Shown: in pieces, positions 7,121 to 12,152 of the stretch | Position numbering within the stretch: position 1 is the stretch's first letter | Layout of the letters: the number at the start of each line of letters is the position of its first letter | Assembly: GCA_958436995.1 (NCBI GenBank) | Contig: CAUBMI010000061.1 | Span: 1 to 12,152, forward strand | DNA: 12,152 nucleotides | Origin: an uncultured Collinsella sp. | Lineage (GTDB): Bacteria > Actinomycetota > Coriobacteriia > Coriobacteriales > Coriobacteriaceae | Direction: 5' to 3' | Translations under genes and position numbers: made by a program | The notes under the pieces: model-generated | The model's database searches: none | Told to the model about the DNA's origin: nothing | The model's input: only the letters and a program-made list of their open reading frames with translations

Positions 7121-7167
7121 CGCCGGATGCTGACGGGCACGCTCGTCTTGCATCCGGCGTTTTTGTT
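7121..7167 (+). terminator. Intrinsic terminator after map
   Basis: CGCCGGATGC (7121-7130) pairs perfectly with GCATCCGGCG (7150-7159) and is followed directly by TTTTTGTTT. The 19-nt loop is long, but the 10-bp GC-rich stem and T tract make this a confident rho-independent terminator, ending the map transcript before the dehydrogenase gene. Confidence 0.9.
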
Positions 7168-7187
7168 TGAACGTTTTGCCTGATAAA

Positions 7188-7222
7188 ACCTGCCAAAAAA
7201 AACCTGTTTCTTTTTGGCAGGT
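7188..7222. repeat. AAAACCTGCC-type hairpin, copy 1
   Basis: A 12-bp stem (ACCTGCCAAAAA at 7188-7199 with TTTTTGGCAGGT at 7211-7222) and 11-nt loop, in the leader of the dehydrogenase gene 19 nt before its GTG. The flank TTTGCC-TGATAAAACCTGCC is nearly the same as before the hairpin at 9562-9602, which also has an 11-nt loop. No T tract follows on the plus strand; on the minus strand the stem is followed by TTTATC. It may be a dispersed terminator-like repeat or may affect translation of the next gene. Confidence 0.6.
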
Positions 7223-7241
7223 CGAGCGGAGAGGACTGCTT

Positions 7242-8177
7242 GTGAACATCCTGGTTTTGTTGCCCGTCAACGACCGTCATCGCGCAATTCTTGAATCGAG
7301 CGCTCCGGGCGAGGACTTTATCTACACGAGCGCCGACGCCGCCACGCGCGAACAAGTCGCCAACGCCGACGTGATTTTGGGCAACATAGACCCTGCCCTG
7401 CTTTCCGCGTGCGAGCACCTCCAGCTGCTGCAACTACAGACCGCAGGCTATGACGATTACGTCGCCGCCGGCACGGTACCGGCTGATACCAAGCTTTCCT
7501 GCTCGGTGGGCGCCTACGGCCAGGCCGTGAGCGAGCACATGTTTGCCATGGTCCTTTCCATGATGAAGCGCCTGCCTGGCTATCACGACTTGCAGCGCGA
7601 GCATCGCTGGGAGGATTTGGGGCCGGTCACCTCGCTCAAAAATGCCAACGTGCTGGTGCTGGGCGCGGGCGATATCGGCGGCCACTTTGCCACGCTCTGC
7701 CGCAGCATGGGTGCACACGTCCGCGGCATCAAGCGCCATCCACTCGTCTACCCCATTGTGTTTGAGGACATGGACGGCATGGACGCCCTGCCCGAGCGCC
7801 TGGCCGAGGCTGACATCGTCGCATCCTTTATGCCCAGCACGCCCGAGACCCGCGGTCTGGCGAACGCCGAGTTCTTCGCCGCGATGAAACCGGGCGCCTT
7901 CTTTGCCAACGGCGGCCGCGGCGATCTTGTGGTTGCCGACGACCTAGTTGCCGCCCTGGAATCAGGACATCTCGCCGGCGCCGCGGTCGACGTCACCGAC
8001 CCCGAGCCGCTGCCTGAGACAAGCCCGTTGTGGGATGCGCCCAACATGCTCATCACGCCGCACATCTCCGGCTGGTTCCACTTGGCCGCCACGCTCAACA
8101 ACGTGGTCGACATCGCCGCGGAGAATCTGCGTCACCTGCAGGCCGGCGAGACCCTGCGCTGCTGGATCGAACACTAA
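7242..8177 (+). CDS. D-isomer-specific 2-hydroxyacid dehydrogenase
   Basis: Cytoplasmic oxidoreductase of 311 residues that interconverts a 2-oxoacid and a D-2-hydroxyacid with NAD(P)H; the exact substrate is not evident. The Rossmann motif is LGAGDIG at 140-146. The catalytic set is complete: R226 in NGGRGD, E255 in DPEPLP and H274 in TPHISGW. After the second Rossmann strand the chain reads VRGIKR rather than ending in the acidic residue typical of NAD-specific enzymes, so NADP use is possible. The GTG at 7242 is chosen because GGAGAGG lies 8 nt upstream and the protein then begins MNILVLLP as in the family; upstream codons run through the hairpin at 7188-7222. Structured element A starts right after its stop codon. 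Confidence 0.93.
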   Translation: MNILVLLPVNDRHRAILESSAPGEDFIYTSADAATREQVANADVILGNIDPALLSACEHLQLLQLQTAGYDDYVAAGTVPADTKLSCSVGAYGQAVSEHMFAMVLSMMKRLPGYHDLQREHRWEDLGPVTSLKNANVLVLGAGDIGGHFATLCRSMGAHVRGIKRHPLVYPIVFEDMDGMDALPERLAEADIVASFMPSTPETRGLANAEFFAAMKPGAFFANGGRGDLVVADDLVAALESGHLAGAAVDVTDPEPLPETSPLWDAPNMLITPHISGWFHLAATLNNVVDIAAENLRHLQAGETLRCWIEH

Positions 8178-8179
8178 TT

Positions 8180-8349
8180 GTTCCGGCGTTTTGCCAAACG
8201 CCGGAACCCCTCGACGCTGCGAGCCCGCCAGAGCGGCAATCTGACGTTCAATCGTCGGGCATGGCCAAAATGCCTATGCCCTCCTCTTTCACGTCACCTT
8301 GCTCACTCTGGCGGGCTCTCGCTGACGTTTGCTCAACCTGCAGGGTCTT
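8180..8349 (+). ncRNA. Structured element A (candidate ncRNA or hairpin repeat)
   Basis: Three stems are visible. P1: a perfect 12-bp hairpin, 8180-8191 with 8196-8207, loop TGCC. P2: long-range 13-bp stem, 8221-8233 (GAGCCCGCCAGAG) with 8306-8318. P3, inside P2: GGGCAT (8257-8262) with ATGCCC (8276-8281), one-base bulge T8275, then GGC/GCC, loop 6 nt. Conserved with element B (9348-9519): CGACGCTGCG at 8212-8221, CAAT-TG-C-TTCAA at 8237-8251 and the 17-nt CTCGCTGACGTTTGCTC at 8318-8334. It starts 3 nt after the dehydrogenase stop and ends 8 nt before the toxin stop, between convergent genes. Strand is given by the orientation of the alignment only; no promoter is seen. P1 could also act as a terminator without T tract. 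Confidence 0.6.
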
Positions 8350-8356
8350 CAAATTG

Positions 8357-8848
8357 CTAGAGCGTTGCTAAATAATTTTTTGCGTCTTCTACACTCATTG
8401 CTGCGACGGGTGCGTGTGAACAGAGTTTGACATCGTTGGTGACCAGTAGATCTGCTTGAGCGCGTATCGCTGCCGCAATGATTAAATCGTCTTCGTAATC
8501 GCTATGGAGCTCACGCTGCCTGCTCGACATCCAGATGTCGCTCAGGTCACAGGGCACTGGCGTGGCAAGCTGCGACAGCACGCTAAGACAATCCCATGCA
8601 AGCGATGTCGCTGCCGCAGCGGCATCTTGGGAAAGCGAACCATGCTCGCGCCGATACCATGCCTTATGTTCGCTTGAAATCAAATAAAACAGGTCTTTGG
8701 ACGATGTCGCCGCATACAGCAAATCAACCTGCGCCGTGCATGCATCGCGTAAAAACTCAATCGCCACCGAACGACCACGTCGTGAGGGAATGAAGTAATC
8801 GAGCCACACGTTGGTGTCAACCAAGATGCGCTTTGGAGTCTCACTCAT
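8357..8848 (-). CDS. PIN-domain toxin of a type II toxin-antitoxin system
   Basis: Predicted ribonuclease toxin of 163 residues, a little longer than most VapC proteins. The PIN fold is marked by ILVDTNVWLDYF (8-19, metal ligand D11), by EDDLIIAAAIRAQADLLVTND at 119-139 (acidic D120/D121 and D139), with E31 a possible further ligand. PIN toxins cleave RNA, often tRNA or rRNA, when freed from the antitoxin. The ATG at 8848 overlaps the antitoxin stop in the 8-nt arrangement ATGAGTGA, typical of translational coupling. The TAG stop at 8357-8359 lies just outside element A, so the gene is intact. Target RNA unknown. Confidence 0.9.
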   Translation of the reverse strand: MSETPKRILVDTNVWLDYFIPSRRGRSVAIEFLRDACTAQVDLLYAATSSKDLFYLISSEHKAWYRREHGSLSQDAAAAATSLAWDCLSVLSQLATPVPCDLSDIWMSSRQRELHSDYEDDLIIAAAIRAQADLLVTNDVKLCSHAPVAAMSVEDAKNYLATL

Positions 8849-9221
8849 AGAGCCAGCTCATCTCCTCGCCATAGCGATCCGCATAGGCATTCCGTTTGAG
8901 CTCTTCGTCGTCCGATGGCTGAGCCTTGACCATATCGATTCCCGATTCACAGCAAGCGGCAGCGAACAGCTTCGACCCCTGATCCATAAGCTCGAGCTTA
9001 CGTTTGACAGCCTTTTCGCGCTCGCGCTGTTCCGCCCGGGCACGACTGGGCAGCAGGATATCCTCGAGCGCACCGGGGCGATCGGCCAGCGACGCTGCAA
9101 GCTGCCAGAGCGCTCGCACCGCTTGGCTCGGCGTCATACCGGCCTTGGAGAGAGCGGCGTCCCCACTCCTTTTAAGATCGGCATCGAGACGTACGTTGAT
9201 CTGAGCGGCTGTTGTGGTCAT
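8841..9221 (-). CDS. RelB/DinJ-like antitoxin
   Basis: Antitoxin of 126 residues. Residues 6-42 (AQINVRLDADLKRSGDAALS... MTPSQAVRALWQLAA) form a ribbon-helix-helix DNA-binding domain of the RelB/DinJ type; the charged remainder would wrap the toxin. It precedes and overlaps the toxin by 8 nt, the normal gene order for type II pairs. The ATG at 9221 has a very strong AAGGAGGGG site. The promoter at 9247-9275 contains an inverted repeat at 9245-9266, as expected for autoregulation by a dimeric RHH protein. DinJ proteins classically pair with RelE/YafQ-fold toxins; here the partner is a PIN protein. Confidence 0.88.
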   Translation of the reverse strand: MTTTAAQINVRLDADLKRSGDAALSKAGMTPSQAVRALWQLAASLADRPGALEDILLPSRARAEQREREKAVKRKLELMDQGSKLFAAACCESGIDMVKAQPSDDEELKRNAYADRYGEEMSWLYE

Positions 9222-9244
9222 GACCCCTCCTTAATACTTCAAAA

Positions 9245-9275
9245 CTATCATAAAACTCTATGGTAGATACGTAAA
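9245..9275 (-). promoter_or_regulatory. Toxin-antitoxin promoter with internal operator
   Basis: On the minus strand TTTACG (9275-9270) and TATGAT (9252-9247) are separated by 17 nt. The inverted repeat CTATCATA (9245-9252) / TATGGTAG (9259-9266), 7 of 8 matching around 6 nt, overlaps the -10 and the spacer. This layout fits repression by the antitoxin or the toxin-antitoxin complex. The remaining sequence from 9276 to 9347 shows no gene. Confidence 0.65.
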
Positions 9276-9347
9276 GCATGTATAGCATTTACAAGCATCA
9301 GCCGTACTCTGTACACAAAAAGCCGCCGAGGCACACTGCACCTTTAG

Positions 9348-9519
9348 GTTCCGCCGTTCTTACGAACGGCGGACCGGCCGACGCTGCGCAACGTCCAGAA
9401 CGACAATTTGTCATTCAAAAGGCGAGGCATGACCAGAAGGTCAATGCCTCGCCTTTTTTCATGCCAACTCGTTCGCTCTGGACGTCGCTCGCTGACGTTT
9501 GCTCGACCAGCGGTGTCTT
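9348..9519 (+). ncRNA. Structured element B (second copy of element A)
   Basis: Same architecture as 8180-8349 with diverged sequence. P1: 9348-9359 with 9364-9375, 11 of 12 pairs, loop TTAC. P2: ACGTCCAGA (9391-9399) with TCTGGACGT (9477-9485), extended on both sides across A-C mismatches. P3: 9417-9434 with 9439-9457, 18 pairs, one-base bulge A9443 at the same place as in A, loop AGAA. Conserved blocks: CGACGCTGCG at 9379-9388, CAATTTGTCATTCAA at 9404-9418, CTCGCTGACGTTTGCTC at 9488-9504. Stem changes versus A keep pairing: G-C to C-G (8186/9354), T-A to C-G (8191/9359), and in P2 G-C to T-A (8227/9394), C-G to G-C (8226/9393), C-G to A-T (8224/9391), A-T to C-G (8222/9389). It lies between the antitoxin promoter and the aminopeptidase 3' end. 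Confidence 0.6.
9417..9459 (+). terminator. Terminator-like hairpin P3 of element B
   Basis: AAAAGGCGAGGCATGACC (9417-9434) pairs with GGTC-A-ATGCCTCGCC plus TTTT (9439-9457) and is followed by the rest of a T6 run, a good intrinsic terminator on the plus strand. The A4 run before the stem makes it potentially bidirectional. No plus-strand gene ends nearby, so what it would terminate is unclear. The matching hairpin of element A has no T tract. Confidence 0.55.
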
Positions 9520-9561
9520 AACAATTCCGTCCAGCTGTTGGCATTGCGGCATTTGCCCAGA

Positions 9562-9602
9562 TAAAACCTGCCGAAATTAACATCCCTTTTTGGCAGGTTT
9601 TA
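9562..9602 (-). terminator. Hairpin terminator overlapping the M18 stop codon (AAAACCTGCC repeat, copy 2)
   Basis: TAAAACCTGCC plus GAAA (9562-9576) pairs with TTTTTGGCAGGTTTTA (9588-9602), about 15 pairs including one G-T, loop 11 nt. On the minus strand it begins within the TAA stop of the aminopeptidase gene and ends GGCAGGTTTTATC, so it is probably that gene's terminator. Stem core, loop length and left flank match the hairpin at 7188-7222. Confidence 0.6.
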
Positions 9603-10985
9603 GAGCTCCACGCTTTCGGCTCCGTTGATGGTCAGGTCACGCTCGTAGAAGGCGGTAAGGGCGCGGATGGCGTACATCACGTCGCGCACGCCGCCGGTCT
9701 CGTAGCTCGAGTGCATGGCCAGCTGCGGCAGGCCCACGTCCACGGCATGCATGCTCGCCTGCATATTGGACAGATTGCCGAGCGTGGAGCCGCCGGCCAT
9801 ATCGCTCTTGTTGGCGAAGGCCTGCGTGGGCACGTCGGCGTCATCGCAGATAGCCTGGAACACCGCGCGGCTAAAAGCATCGGTGCAGTAGTGCTGGTTG
9901 GCGGCTTCCTTGATGACGATGCCGCCGTTAAGCACAACCCGGTTGCGGGCATCGCACTTCTCGGCGTGGTTGGGGTGCACGGCATGCGCGTTGTCGCAGC
10001 TCACGAGCATCGAAGCGGCAAGTGCGCGGTGGTACGACTCGCCATCGAAGCCCAGCGACCCGTTGATGCGGCGCAGCGCGTCGGCCAAGAACGTCGACAT
10101 GGCGCCCTGCTTGGTCTCGGAGCCAACCTCCTCGTTATCGAAGCAGCAGAAGACCGAAACGTCGTGCGCATTCTCGGCACCCAAAAATGCCTGCAGCGAG
10201 GTGTAGGCGCAGGCCAGGTCGTCGAGCTTGGGCGTCGAGATAAACTCGTCGGCCCAGCCCCAAATGCGCGCATCCTGACGATTGACCAGGAACAGATCGC
10301 GGCCCAGAATCTGCTCGGGCTCAACGTCCAGCTCTTCGGCGATCAGGGCATCGAAGTCACCCTGCTTAAGCTCGCCGGCGCTGATGAGCGGGCACAGGTC
10401 GACGGCTCGGTTGGGAGCAAAGCCCTCGTTAACGCCGCGGTTCATGTGGATGGCAAGGCTCGGGATGATGGCGACTTCGCGCTCGGTGGCAAGCAGGCGG
10501 CTCTCAATGCGGTCACCCTCGCGCACCAGCACGCGGCCCGCGAGCGCCAGCGGGCGATCGAACCAGGTGTAGTCGATCATGCCGCCGTAAGCCTCGGTGT
10601 TCAGGCGCAACGTCTCGCCTGCGCCATCGAGCTCGGGCACGGCCTTGACCTTAAACGTCGGCGAATCGCTGTGCGACGCCGTGAGCTGAAAATGATAGTC
10701 ACCGGCAACGCCGTCCTCGCCCCACGTCGCAGCCAAGTCCTCGCCCACCTTAAAGGCGATAACGCTCGAAGTATTGCGCTGCGTGTAGTAACGACCGCCC
10801 GGTTCGATATCCCATGCCGCGTTCTCGGGCAGATAGGTAAAGCCTGCCTCGTCGAGCTCGGCCATAATGGTCGCCGCCGTATGGAACATGCTGGGGCATG
10901 CCTCGATAAAGTCGATAAGGTCGTTGGCGGCCTCGATATCGTCGGCCGTCACGTGCGTGCGCTCGGGCGTTTCCTGATCCGTCAT
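9600..10985 (-). CDS. M18 family aminopeptidase
   Basis: Zinc aminopeptidase of 461 residues acting on cytosolic peptides, usual family length 430-480; acidic N-terminal residues are the preferred substrates in characterised members. The co-catalytic metal site is complete: H105 in ASHSDSP, D255/D256 in LDDLA, E285-E286 in FDNEEVGSE, D331 in CDNAHAVHPN and H425 in MHSSYE. SDMAGGSTLGN at 394-404 is another family signature. The frame is open to 11096, but the ATG at 10985 follows AAAGGGGAG, and the extra 37 residues are unlike the family. The stop codon lies inside the hairpin at 9562-9602. It is divergent from the hydrolase gene at 11147; no clear promoter could be placed in the 161 bp between them. 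Confidence 0.95.
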   Translation of the reverse strand: MTDQETPERTHVTADDIEAANDLIDFIEACPSMFHTAATIMAELDEAGFTYLPENAAWDIEPGGRYYTQRNTSSVIAFKVGEDLAATWGEDGVAGDYHFQLTASHSDSPTFKVKAVPELDGAGETLRLNTEAYGGMIDYTWFDRPLALAGRVLVREGDRIESRLLATEREVAIIPSLAIHMNRGVNEGFAPNRAVDLCPLISAGELKQGDFDALIAEELDVEPEQILGRDLFLVNRQDARIWGWADEFISTPKLDDLACAYTSLQAFLGAENAHDVSVFCCFDNEEVGSETKQGAMSTFLADALRRINGSLGFDGESYHRALAASMLVSCDNAHAVHPNHAEKCDARNRVVLNGGIVIKEAANQHYCTDAFSRAVFQAICDDADVPTQAFANKSDMAGGSTLGNLSNMQASMHAVDVGLPQLAMHSSYETGGVRDVMYAIRALTAFYERDLTINGAESVEL

Positions 10986-11146
10986 GCTCTCCCCTTTCGC
11001 TGGGTTGATGGTCCCTTCCAGCATACCCCGCCGCGCCAGCGCCGCACTCTTCATTCCGTGCTTAATTCCGCGCCGCTCACCAAGTTGAGTCATCATGCCC
11101 GCACTCCTTTTGCGACAATTACGCTAACAGGACGAGAGGAGTCGTC

Positions 11147-12152
11147 ATGAAGCCACGTAACATTGCCATCGCCTACGGTGTCGCGGGAGCCGCCGTCGGC
11201 CTTGCCGCTGTCACCGGTATCGTTTATCACAAGCAAATCAAGTCCGCCGCGTCGCTCAAACGCTTGACCGACTATGCGGATGGCTATGACCTGTACGCAA
11301 TCGACATCGCCTACGACTACGATCTTGATCGCATCATCGCTGCTGGCGTGCGCGACGACCAGGCCTACATCGATGCCGTGGTGGCGCAGGTGCTGCCCGG
11401 TGTGCCGACACATGTCCAGGCACCCCAGTTTGCCTGCAGCGCTTTTGTCGCCGTAGATGCCGAAGGCCGCGTGCGCACCGGTCGCAATTACGACTTTAAG
11501 GACGACACCTCGGCGCTGCTGGTGCGCAATCACCCGCGTGACGGCTATGCCTCCATCGGCTTTGCGGCCCTCAATAACCTGGGCGATAACACTCCGCTTG
11601 ACTCCGTCGCCGGACGCGTCGCCGCACTCATGGGCCCGTTTGCCCAGCTCGACGGTGTTAACGAATGCGGCGTGTCCGTTGCCGTACTCACCCTGGATTC
11701 CAAGCCCTGTGACCAGGACACGCAGCGCCCCGTCATCAATACCTCGCTCGCCATCCGTCTGGTGCTCGACCGTGCCGCCACCACGCAAGAAGCTGTCGAC
11801 CTGCTTTCCGCCTACGACATGCACGCCATGGCAGGACGCGATTACCACTTCTTTATCAACGACGCCGCCGGTGACGCGCGCGTAGTAGAGTGGGACCCGC
11901 GCGATCCGGACCGCGCTTTCAAAGCGACTCCTGTACGCCAGGTTACGAACTTCTACGCCTGCTATGGCGACGAAGTGCTCCCCAACCAAAAGAACGGCGA
12001 GCTGGGCCATGGCAAGGAACGCGCCATCGCCATCGCCGATGTCCTCGACGCCCATGTCGGTGCCCAAGACGAAACGATTGCCTGGGAAGCCCTGCGAGCC
12101 GCAGCGCAAGAGCCCAATCCGGAAGACATCACCAGCAATACGCAATGGTCGG
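11147..12152 (+). CDS. Membrane-anchored linear amide C-N hydrolase, choloylglycine hydrolase/C45-like (3' end missing)
   Basis: N-terminal-nucleophile hydrolase cutting amide bonds such as those of conjugated bile acids, penicillins or N-acyl amino acids; the substrate here is not known. 335 residues are visible and the gene leaves the window without a stop. Residues 5-26 form one hydrophobic segment after a basic start and before YHKQIK, so the protein is anchored or exported. The predicted nucleophile is C97 in FACSAF, followed by GRNYDF at 112-117, LDGVNECGVSV at 168-178 and VTNFY at 266-270, matching conserved blocks of the superfamily. Because C97 is internal, a propeptide would have to be removed to expose it. 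The ATG at 11147 follows AGAGGAG at 5-nt spacing. Confidence 0.85.
   Translation, partial: MKPRNIAIAYGVAGAAVGLAAVTGIVYHKQIKSAASLKRLTDYADGYDLYAIDIAYDYDLDRIIAAGVRDDQAYIDAVVAQVLPGVPTHVQAPQFACSAFVAVDAEGRVRTGRNYDFKDDTSALLVRNHPRDGYASIGFAALNNLGDNTPLDSVAGRVAALMGPFAQLDGVNECGVSVAVLTLDSKPCDQDTQRPVINTSLAIRLVLDRAATTQEAVDLLSAYDMHAMAGRDYHFFINDAAGDARVVEWDPRDPDRAFKATPVRQVTNFYACYGDEVLPNQKNGELGHGKERAIAIADVLDAHVGAQDETIAWEALRAAAQEPNPEDITSNTQWS

Noticed and set aside
7112..7241. Riboswitch or T-box leader before the dehydrogenase gene
   Set aside because: The region holds the map terminator and one simple hairpin; no conserved riboswitch core, specifier or antiterminator pairing was found.
8350..8848. Toxin gene truncated by insertion of element A
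   Set aside because: The PIN motifs run to a normal C-terminal helix and the stop codon at 8357-8359 lies outside the element.
8180..9519. Elements A and B as a CRISPR array or transposon ends
   Set aside because: Only two copies about 1 kb apart with long internal stems, no spacer pattern, no cas or transposase gene between them.
9711..11150. Long open frame on the plus strand opposite the M18 aminopeptidase gene
   Set aside because: It is antisense to a gene with complete catalytic motifs, has no ribosome site or recognisable domain, and arises from GC-rich codon bias.
11093..12145. 350-codon open frame on the minus strand opposite the Ntn hydrolase gene
   Set aside because: The plus strand carries clear family motifs and a good ribosome site; the minus frame shows no known domain.

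Overview
The window looks like a chromosomal stretch from a gut Coriobacteriia species (Actinomycetota), most likely Collinsella or a close relative. The grounds are GC-rich genes with strong AGGAGG-type ribosome sites, a methionine aminopeptidase with an N-terminal SEC-C zinc motif, a COG0731-type radical SAM protein, a GGDEF/REC/HD-GYP fusion, and compact gene-dense layout with many hairpins between genes. The assignment rests on gene style only; no 16S or other marker is present. The left 1.8 kb is visibly more AT-rich than the rest.

Layout. 1-1767 (minus strand) holds an ABC transporter ATPase cut by the left edge, then a two-gene operon of a DUF2975-type membrane protein and a small Cro/C1-like HTH regulator. 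The ABC gene and the operon each carry, just upstream, an operator-like site of the form TATCG-N24-CGATA, both exactly 34 bp, which suggests one regulator controls both. 1856-1919 is a 64-bp hairpin with perfect 18-bp arms. 1945-4208 (minus) is a signalling operon: a 627-residue protein with a PAS-like N-terminus, degenerate GGDEF, receiver and intact HD-GYP domains, followed by a stand-alone Hpt phosphotransfer protein. 4418-5227 (minus) is an alpha/beta hydrolase. 5392-8177 (plus) holds a radical SAM protein, methionine aminopeptidase (map) with its own terminator, and a D-2-hydroxyacid dehydrogenase. 8357-9221 (minus) is a toxin-antitoxin pair (RelB/DinJ-like antitoxin plus PIN toxin) with an operator inside its promoter. 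9600-10985 (minus) is an M18 aminopeptidase, and 11147 to the right edge (plus) is a membrane-anchored Ntn hydrolase of the choloylglycine hydrolase/C45 type.

The most notable signal is a pair of ~170-nt structured elements (8180-8349 and 9348-9519) lying in the same orientation on either side of the toxin-antitoxin locus. Their sequences have diverged, yet both fold the same way: a 5' hairpin with a 4-nt loop, then a long-range stem enclosing a third hairpin with a one-base bulge in the same place. Several stem positions differ between copies by compensatory changes, while three presumed unpaired segments are conserved. This points to a selected structure (an RNA, or a DNA hairpin element) rather than a chance repeat. 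A second small repeat family, a hairpin built on AAAACCTGCC with an 11-nt loop, occurs at 7188-7222 and 9562-9602.
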